Below, piece after piece: positions 5,792 to 10,813 of a stretch of DNA of 10,813 nucleotides; position 1 is the first letter of the stretch; each line of letters begins with the position of its first letter. Both the position numbers and the translations under genes were made by a program. The stretch is from contig NZ_CAJODG010000077.1 of NCBI RefSeq assembly GCF_905233635.1, positions 1-10,813 of the forward strand, given 5' to 3'. The stretch is from Selenomonas sp. AE3005 (GTDB lineage: Bacteria > Bacillota > Negativicutes > Selenomonadales > Selenomonadaceae). The notes under the pieces were generated by a model, which saw only the letters and a program-made list of their open reading frames with translations, did not search any database and was not told the DNA's origin.

Positions 5792-7009
5792 ATGCGGAAT
5801 CGTTGGCTGATTGCTTTAGCTGCCGTGGGCATTCATATTTCCATCGGCAGTGTCTATGCCTGGAGTGTTTTAACCCGTCCCATTATGGCGGAAATGGGCT
5901 TTACCCTGTCGGAGACGACCTGGACGTTTTCTTTGGCTATTCTGTTTTTGGGCATGTCTGCCGGTTTTCTGGGGCGGTTTGTGGAAAAACATGGCCCGAA
6001 GAAAAGCGGCCTGCTTTCGATGCTGTTCTTTGGTTCGGGCATGTTTGGCACAGCGCTGGCACTCCATCTGCACAGCTTGCCGCTGCTGTATCTTTTCTAT
6101 GGTGTGATTGGTGGTATTGGCTTGGGAGTTGGCTATATCACGCCGGTATCCACTTTGGTCAAGTATTTTCCCAATCACCGCGGTTTTGCCACGGGCCTTG
6201 CCATTATGGGCTTTGGCTTTGCGGCGTTGATTGCCGGGCCGGTTATGCAGTATCTGACAGCACAGTTTGGCCTGGTCGAAAATTTCCTGATTCTCGGTAC
6301 GGTCTATATGGTGCTGATTGGGGCAGCGGCTATGTATTTGAAACCGCCGGTCATGCCGGAGGGCAGTGCAGCCGTGAAAAAACTGCAGCATGGGGTTACG
6401 GCGGCAGAGGCCATCAAGACCTGGCAGTTCGGGGCGCTCTGGTGGGTGTTCTTTGTCAATATCACTTGCGGTATTGGCCTGTTGGCAGTGGCCTCGCCCA
6501 TGGCGCAGCAGGTCACCGGCATGGATGCAGCCCAGGCGGCGTCCATGGTGGGCATTATCGGTCTGTTGAATGGCGGCGGGCGTATCCTTTGGTCAACGCT
6601 ATCGGATTATCTGGGCCGCGGGCTTACCTATATGGCCTTCTTTGCGCTGGAAGTAGCGGCGTTCTGGGTTTTGGCAGGAACCCGTGATGCCATGCTCTTT
6701 CAGATGCTGGTATTCCTGATTATCAGCTGCTATGGCGGTGGTTTCTCCTGTATGCCAGCTTATCTTTCGGATATTTTTGGTACCAGGGAGCTCAGTGCTA
6801 TTCATGGCCGGGTGCTTACGGCCTGGGGCGTGGCCGGTGTCGTGGGGCCGACCATTGTTTCGTGGTTCTGGGAACACACCCATAGCTATGCGGATACGCT
6901 TTACTTCTTTGCCGGCTGTTTTGTGCTGAATCTGCTGATTGCGGCAGCGTTGAAAGTTTATGGCAATCAGACAGCCGCCCCTGTAAAGATTGCGCAGCCA
7001 CATACTTAA
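5792..7009 (+). CDS. MFS transporter, oxalate/formate antiporter (OFA) family
   Basis: A 405-residue inner-membrane carrier. The start MRNRWLIAL is preferred because AGAAAGGG lies about 8 bases upstream and it gives the normal family N-terminus. An in-frame ATG at 5732 lies inside the riboswitch terminator and adds non-family residues. OFA features are the opening 'NRWLIALAAVGIHISIGSVY' helix, 'GIGLGVGYITPVSTLVKYFP' followed by 'RGFATGLAIMGFG' (loop and helix around TM4-5), and about 12 hydrophobic helices with a central loop near residue 190-210. Relatives include OxlT and YhjX, which exchange or take up small carboxylates. The substrate is not fixed by sequence. The upstream ZTP riboswitch suggests formate or another one-carbon related acid: formate import would feed formate-tetrahydrofolate ligase when 10-formyl-THF is low. 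Confidence 0.88.
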   Translation: MRNRWLIALAAVGIHISIGSVYAWSVLTRPIMAEMGFTLSETTWTFSLAILFLGMSAGFLGRFVEKHGPKKSGLLSMLFFGSGMFGTALALHLHSLPLLYLFYGVIGGIGLGVGYITPVSTLVKYFPNHRGFATGLAIMGFGFAALIAGPVMQYLTAQFGLVENFLILGTVYMVLIGAAAMYLKPPVMPEGSAAVKKLQHGVTAAEAIKTWQFGALWWVFFVNITCGIGLLAVASPMAQQVTGMDAAQAASMVGIIGLLNGGGRILWSTLSDYLGRGLTYMAFFALEVAAFWVLAGTRDAMLFQMLVFLIISCYGGGFSCMPAYLSDIFGTRELSAIHGRVLTAWGVAGVVGPTIVSWFWEHTHSYADTLYFFAGCFVLNLLIAAALKVYGNQTAAPVKIAQPHT

Positions 7010-7014
7010 AATAA

Positions 7015-7153
7015 TATAACGAGGCAAGAAAATGTCCCCCACCTCAGCAGGTGGGGGCACGAATACCAAAACAGGCGGCGAGCATATCTCCCGTCTCGTT
7101 GAAACGCCAAGAGGAAGTTTTGCCTATGGCAAAACTGGAACAACGGCGTTATA
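7015..7153 (+). repeat. Structured dispersed repeat, copy 2 (139 bp)
   Basis: The element is bounded by TATAACG (7015-7021) and CGTTATA (7147-7153) and lies 5 bp after the transporter stop. Its right 75 bp match copy 1 at 92% without gaps. The left part holds an extra segment with a 9-bp GC-rich hairpin, CCCCCACCT-CAGC-AGGTGGGGG (7036-7057), that copy 1 lacks. The shared hairpin here is GTTTTGCC-TAT-GGCAAAAC; the C-to-T difference in copy 1 keeps pairing through G-U. That is mild support for selection on structure. Confidence 0.75.
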
Positions 7154-7182
7154 AAAAAACAGCTAGTTTGTTTTGTAGTGAC

Positions 7183-7234
7183 TGTAGAGCCCCCCATAAG
7201 TTAGACAAAAATCTAACTTATGGAGGGCTCTACA
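7183..7234. terminator. 23-bp near-perfect hairpin between convergent genes; possible solo IS ends
   Basis: The left arm (7183-7205) and right arm (7212-7234) are reverse complements with one mismatch around a 6-base CAAAAA loop. It begins TGTAGAGCC and ends GGCTCTACA. It lies between the plus-strand transporter and the minus-strand esterase, where it could terminate both. The T-run on either side is poor (ATTTT on plus, none on minus). The TG...CA termini and inner 'AAGTTAGACAAAA' resemble IS3-type terminal repeats, so a collapsed insertion sequence or tiny MITE is an alternative. No target duplication is visible. Confidence 0.6.
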
Positions 7235-7269
7235 TTTTCGTATACTGGCTGTTTGAGTTATTTATGAGG

Positions 7270-8901
7270 TTATTTTGCCTTGCAAATGCTGTCTATCCAA
7301 TTAAAGAGTTCCGGCAGGTCGTAGTCACCGGCATGGCCGCGGTTCCAGGGTGAGTAGAAATTTACATCTACACCGCTGTTCTGCAGTTTCAATGCCAGAA
7401 TGGCCGTAATTGCCAGTGCCGTATCGCGGTCAATGGCACCATGGCGAATGCGGAAGTGTTTGGCTGTTACAGCCTTGCCGTTGCCGATAAAATTCATGGG
7501 ATTCATGAGTTTTATGGTTTCGCTGTCGGCCATTTCTCCTGTTTTGCTTTCGTACTGTTTAGAGATAGCAGAAAAATGCTTTGGTGTATTGTTTTCGGAG
7601 CCGAATTCGTCATTTTCTGCGGAACTTAAATTCAGCTTGTCAAAGGCCGGTGCAGCTTTCATGCGTGTGGCTGCGGCAGGATAGGCGTCCAAATCCACAT
7701 CTACGACTTTGCCGTTTTTCACCTTTACCCAGCTGGCAGAGGAAACATCAAGGCCACGGCTCAGCGCGTCCTGTGCCGATTGCATATACTTGTCTTTGAT
7801 GTAATCGCGGAAAGAGCCGTGGCCGTCTTTACCCAAGGTCAGCAGATTTCCCTGTTCATCTTTCAGCTGCAGGCTGTTGACATAGGCCGGGAAAGCATCT
7901 TTAAGTACTTTGGAAATGGCGATTTCCTCTTTGGTCATCTGCACTTCCTGCTTGCTGGCTGTAGGATTATTGGCAGCATTAGCATCAGGTGCTTTTGGCG
8001 GCAGGCCAGGTTTGCCCGTCTGGCCGCCGGGAACGTTCATGCCGCGGTTCGCTAAATCCTGGAGCTGCCACATGGCCATATAATAGGTATTGACGCCGTT
8101 GAACATCCACTCGTAGGCCGTATCGGCATGGTCCAGATTGGTGATGGGACAGTAATCGCTGGAGGCAAAAATATCGTCCCGTTCCACGGCGGCGCCGATT
8201 TCCTTGAGGTATGGCTCGTATTCCTTGGCATTGCCCGTTGCGCCTAAAAGTGCAGACAAAGCGCCGCCTGCGCTGGTTCCATTGGAGATGATTTTTTCCG
8301 TGTCACCGGCGGGCAGGCGGTTTTTGTTATGCCGTAAATAGCGCACAGCCGCCTTATAATCTACAATAAGGGCCGGGGCTTTGCCGACATAGGTCTTACC
8401 ATCTGCACCGAGGGTTGTCCTTCCGCGGATAGCAGGTGCCGCTACGACATAGCCTTTGGATAAAGCCACCAGAGCTGCATTAGCGCCATCACCATGATGG
8501 CCTTTTTCCGAAGGTTCTTCAGCTTCGCCCGGCATATAACCGCCTACACCATTAGGCATAAAGATAGGGGCGGTTTTCTTCGTATAATCATTTATCTTGC
8601 CGTTGTCAAAATAAGCTGCCGGGATAAAGATATTCATGGACTGGGCAGCTTTATTTTTGGGATGGGATACATAAACGATATTGCGATAAGCCCGATATTT
8701 GACCACCTGACCGTTGACGGTTTTACTTTCCTCGGTGTAGTTTTGGCTGGCATCGAAGTCGAGGCTGTAAGTGGTTTGGCTTTCGCTGTCGGTGCTGATG
8801 GCTGCAGCGGAGACGGCCTCTGCCATATAGGCATTACCGGTAAAGGATACGGACAGTGCGCCCGTCAGCAGACTGCATAGTACTAATTTTTTCAATTTCA
8901 T
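7270..8901 (-). CDS. Secreted subtype B tannase / feruloyl-type esterase (alpha/beta hydrolase)
   Basis: A 543-residue exported esterase, likely cleaving galloyl or related phenolic esters outside the cytoplasm. The start MKLKKLVL is chosen for AGGAGG 7 bases upstream; the longer frame runs into the promoter. A signal peptide covers about residues 1-33 (basic start, hydrophobic core, AxA-type end). The nucleophile is Ser210 in 'NGTSAGGALSALLG'. Asp491 in 'RHGAIDRDTA' and His523 in 'GHAGDYDLPELFNWI' complete the triad; their 32-residue spacing equals that I recall for Lactobacillus TanLp1 (Asp419/His451). 'APIFMPNGVGGYMPG' and 'GYVVAAPAIRGRT' are also typical. The protein is longer than TanLp1 (about 469) because of the signal peptide and a Gly/Pro/Ala-rich insert around residues 287-312 in the lid region. 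It is divergent from a LysR gene that probably controls it. Substrate (tannin, methyl gallate or ferulate) is inferred. Confidence 0.88.
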   Translation of the reverse strand: MKLKKLVLCSLLTGALSVSFTGNAYMAEAVSAAAISTDSESQTTYSLDFDASQNYTEESKTVNGQVVKYRAYRNIVYVSHPKNKAAQSMNIFIPAAYFDNGKINDYTKKTAPIFMPNGVGGYMPGEAEEPSEKGHHGDGANAALVALSKGYVVAAPAIRGRTTLGADGKTYVGKAPALIVDYKAAVRYLRHNKNRLPAGDTEKIISNGTSAGGALSALLGATGNAKEYEPYLKEIGAAVERDDIFASSDYCPITNLDHADTAYEWMFNGVNTYYMAMWQLQDLANRGMNVPGGQTGKPGLPPKAPDANAANNPTASKQEVQMTKEEIAISKVLKDAFPAYVNSLQLKDEQGNLLTLGKDGHGSFRDYIKDKYMQSAQDALSRGLDVSSASWVKVKNGKVVDVDLDAYPAAATRMKAAPAFDKLNLSSAENDEFGSENNTPKHFSAISKQYESKTGEMADSETIKLMNPMNFIGNGKAVTAKHFRIRHGAIDRDTALAITAILALKLQNSGVDVNFYSPWNRGHAGDYDLPELFNWIDSICKAK

Positions 8902-8928
8902 GAAATGACCTCCTCTGAATCTGCTGAC

Positions 8929-8957
8929 ATTGTATAACGCGCAAAAGTGCAAAGCAA
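8929..8957 (-). promoter_or_regulatory. Promoter of the tannase gene
   Basis: On the minus strand, TTGCTT (8957-8952) and TACAAT (8934-8929) are spaced by 17 bp. The -35 abuts the first ATTCC-N5-GGAA dyad, the usual place for a LysR activator. Confidence 0.6.
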
Positions 8958-8992
8958 TTCCAATGTGGAAAGCAGGTATTCCCAAGTGGAAT
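8957..8992. promoter_or_regulatory. Twin LysR-type operator dyads
   Basis: Two dyads, ATTCC-N5-GGAAA (8957-8971) and ATTCC-N5-GGAAT (8978-8992), start 21 bp apart, two helical turns. Each contains a T-N11-A core. The second overlaps the likely promoter of the LysR gene (TATACT at 8997-9002). An 11-bp direct repeat of one flank, TGGAAAGCAGG, occurs at 8966-8976 and again at 9019-9029, just before the regulator's start codon. The layout fits activation of the tannase and autorepression of the regulator. Confidence 0.65.
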
Positions 8993-9037
8993 ATGATATA
9001 CTGACTGTAATGAAATTATGGAAAGCAGGGCTTTATC

Positions 9038-9904
9038 ATGGAAATTGCACAACTAAAATATTTCCTCGCTGTCTGTGACTGCAGACAAATGACGCAGGCG
9101 GCAGAACGTCTTTTCATATCCCAGTCGTCTCTTTCCAAGCATATCAGTCAGTTGGAAAAAGAAGTGGGGGTACCGCTTTTTGACCGTACCGGACGGACGC
9201 TGCATATTACCACGGCGGGGATGGACTTTGCTGAATTTGCCCGGGAAACCGTAAATAAAGCAGATGCTATTCTGCGGCGCCTGCACGATACAACACCTTA
9301 TACGGCGGCTTTGGATTTGGGCACGATTCCTGTGCTTTCCCAGTACGGTCTGCATACAAAGCTCCTGGCCTTTCAAGAAAAAAATCCCCATATCCGGCTC
9401 AACATGGTTGAGGATAGGGGAGAGGAAATCCTGCGTATGCTCGATGGTGAATTGGTGGAATTAGCTGTGCTGCGTGCGAGCAGCCTGCCGGATGACAGCT
9501 ATAAAACACTAACATTGGGCACAGATAAGCTGGTGCTTGTTTGCAGCAATACCCATCCCTTGGCGGCAGCAGAAGTCAGTCTCAAGGATTTTCAGCAGGA
9601 GAATTTTTTCCTGCTGGATATGGGGCAAAACTTCGCTGATTCGGTCTATCATGCCTGCGCGCGTGAAGGTTTTACACCGCACATCCGGCAAATATTTACC
9701 CGAATGGAAACCGTCCTGGGCTATGTGGCTGCCGGTGCTGGTGTGTCCTTGCTGATGGAAAAGGAACTGGCGGCATTTAACCTGCAAAATATTGCGGTCA
9801 AGCGGTTCTCGCCGGCCATTTCCGATGGTATTGCACTGGTATTTCCGCATGGCCGCCACTTGTCACCGGCCGCGACAGCACTGCGGAAATTTTTAACGAG
9901 CTGA
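9038..9904 (+). CDS. LysR-family transcriptional regulator
   Basis: A 288-residue regulator, normal length for the family. Residues 1-60 form the winged HTH: 'MEIAQLKYFLAVCDCRQMTQAAERLFISQSSLSKHISQLEKEVGVPLFDRTG' is textbook. Residues about 90-288 form the two-lobed co-inducer domain, with 'VAAGAGVSLLMEKEL' near the C-terminus. It starts 136 bp from the divergent tannase start, with the ATTCC-N5-GGAA dyads between. This strongly suggests it controls the tannase, probably in response to a phenolic product such as gallate (inferred). The ribosome site AGCAGGG is only moderate and overlaps a repeated half-site. The stop lies 2 bp from the convergent HAD gene's stop, with no terminator between them. 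Confidence 0.92.
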   Translation: MEIAQLKYFLAVCDCRQMTQAAERLFISQSSLSKHISQLEKEVGVPLFDRTGRTLHITTAGMDFAEFARETVNKADAILRRLHDTTPYTAALDLGTIPVLSQYGLHTKLLAFQEKNPHIRLNMVEDRGEEILRMLDGELVELAVLRASSLPDDSYKTLTLGTDKLVLVCSNTHPLAAAEVSLKDFQQENFFLLDMGQNFADSVYHACAREGFTPHIRQIFTRMETVLGYVAAGAGVSLLMEKELAAFNLQNIAVKRFSPAISDGIALVFPHGRHLSPAATALRKFLTS

Positions 9905-9906
9905 TT

Positions 9907-10632
9907 TTAGCGGTCTGTGAAAAAATAGCGATTGATTACATCCAGAACGCCGTTATGGTCATTGTCGCTCACGACCACATCGCAGATTTCTTTGATGGCG
10001 TCGGTGGCATTTCCCATAGCGGCAGCTAGTCCGGCTGCTTGCAGAATTTCAAAATCATTCGGGGCATCGCCCACGGCAACGGTAGCTGCAAGAGGGATAT
10101 TCAGCAAGCTGCAGAGTTCTTTGAGACCGCTGGCTTTGGTTATGCCTGCAGGAGAGGCTTCCAGGCCGGTTATTTCTGCCAGTACAAGGTTCATTCCCAG
10201 GCCTGCAAGGCGCTGGCGGCTGCGTTCACGTGATGCCGTAGAATGATGGTAAAGGTTGATTTTTAGAATTTCATCGGCGTGTTCCTGAACGTAGCGGTTT
10301 AAATCTTCCTGCCGGTCGCAGATTCGTTCATACATATCCTGATAGACGCTCATGGAAAAATCTTCCATATGAAAAATATCCTGTTCGCGGGCTACGGAAT
10401 CATGTACGGTAAGAATATGTACCATAGCATCTTCCTCGGCGGCAGCCTCTAATAAGCGCTGGCATTGTGCTAAGGATAGTGTATGCATGGTCACGGGTTT
10501 TTCCTGTTGAAAATCATAAATCAGGCCGCCGCTTACCAGCAGGCCATAGTTCATGCCTTTAAAGGCCTCACGGTAGTCGGCAAGTTCCGCCAGACCGCGC
10601 CCTGTGCCGACGACGACCTCGACACCACGTTT
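9907..10632 (-). pseudogene. Cof-type HAD phosphatase, 5' end missing
   Basis: The remaining part is a Cof/YidA-like sugar-phosphatase of the HAD superfamily. It begins with 'KRGVEVVVGTGR' (motif II region, Thr of 'TGR') at 10632 and runs through a C2 cap domain. The conserved Lys in 'AGITKASGLKEL' is followed by 'VAVGDAPNDFEIL' (motif IV acidic pair) and 'AAMGNATDAIKEICDVV', both typical. The family's N-terminal 'DLDGTLL' nucleophile motif, about 30-40 residues upstream, is absent: a stop codon (TAG) lies at 10635-10633 and sequence beyond is unrelated. The internal ATG at 10554 would give 215 residues without motifs I and II, so translation from it would not yield an active phosphatase. It is truncated by a rearrangement or an assembly join. 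Confidence 0.8.
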
Positions 10633-10635
10633 CTA

Positions 10636-10813
10636 CATTCTGCCATAACACCGAATCCCTCAGGGCTTGGGACGTACATACCGGGACTTAGTGAAATTAC
10701 TAAACAAAGCATTGTACAGAAATTGAAAGATAAATACGGTATAGAGGCACATATCGACATTGGATGGTTGGGATTGGGGATAGCTTCAGAAAACAATACA
10801 TATAAGGATATTA
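10636..10813 (+). CDS. Unidentified coding fragment joined to the HAD gene (partial)
   Basis: From about 10636 to the window end a plus-strand frame (codons starting at 10636, 10639 and so on) stays open and reads like protein: 'SAITPNPSGLGTYIPGLSE', then 'VQKLKDKYGIEAHIDIGWLG'. The base composition shifts to AT-richer than the HAD gene. The amphipathic helix pattern followed by a beta-strand and 'GWLGLG' looks like a real folded domain, but I do not recognise the family. Its start is not in the window or has been lost at the junction, and its end lies beyond the window. Confidence 0.35.

Noticed and set aside
5803..6687. A 294-codon plus-strand frame inside the transporter gene
   Set aside because: It is rich in Cys, Trp and Gly in an unnatural pattern and is the shifted frame of the OFA transporter.
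7031..7060. GC-rich hairpin as an end of an IS200/IS605 element or omega RNA
   Set aside because: The hairpin resembles such ends superficially, but no tnpA or tnpB remnant is present and the whole element has short terminal inverted repeats, which IS200/IS605 elements lack.

Overview
The window looks like a piece of an anaerobic Negativicutes genome, most likely Selenomonadaceae (Selenomonas, Mitsuokella or Megamonas type). This is an inference from gene content and mid-range base composition, not from a marker gene. It carries a beta-glucoside PTS with 6-phospho-beta-glucosidase, a subtype B tannase, an oxalate/formate-family transporter and strong AGGAGG-type ribosome binding sites. I see no rRNA, tRNA, CRISPR array or intact insertion sequence.

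Layout. Positions 1-590 are a mosaic of gene scraps: the tail of a membrane protein, the N-terminal piece of an Api92-like (DUF1281) phage-type protein on the minus strand, and the C-terminal third of a short-chain dehydrogenase. A structured repeat follows at 595-681, with a second copy at 7015-7153. Next is a sugar module: an RpiR/MurR-type regulator (751-1629), a terminator, a new promoter, a beta-glucoside EIIBCA permease (1801-3675) and a GH1 6-phospho-beta-glucosidase (3709-5122). The glucosidase reading frame is broken by a small deletion near 4003. A bidirectional terminator closes the module.

On the minus strand at 5203-5370 lies a 55-residue peptide gene. Its leader fits the canonical double-glycine consensus exactly and its 37-residue core is one-third proline, so it is a candidate exported bacteriocin or signal peptide. 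It is transcribed away from a compact plus-strand regulatory unit: a near-consensus sigma-70 promoter (5586-5614), a ZTP/ZMP riboswitch aptamer (5634-5705), and an intrinsic terminator that reuses the aptamer's 3' strand (5694-5733). This unit leads to an OFA-family MFS transporter (5792-7009). The arrangement links sensing of 10-formyl-tetrahydrofolate shortage to a probable formate or oxalate carrier.

The right part holds a secreted tannase-like esterase (minus, 7270-8901) divergent from a LysR regulator (plus, 9038-9904). Their shared 136-bp spacer contains two identically spaced ATTCC-N5-GGAA dyads. A Cof-type HAD phosphatase (minus) follows. Its N-terminus, including the nucleophile motif, is missing because the sequence changes abruptly to an unrelated open frame near 10633. 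Broken genes at both ends and inside the glucosidase suggest either a rearrangement-prone accessory region or assembly faults. Together the PTS/glucosidase and the tannase point to use of plant glycosides and polyphenol esters.
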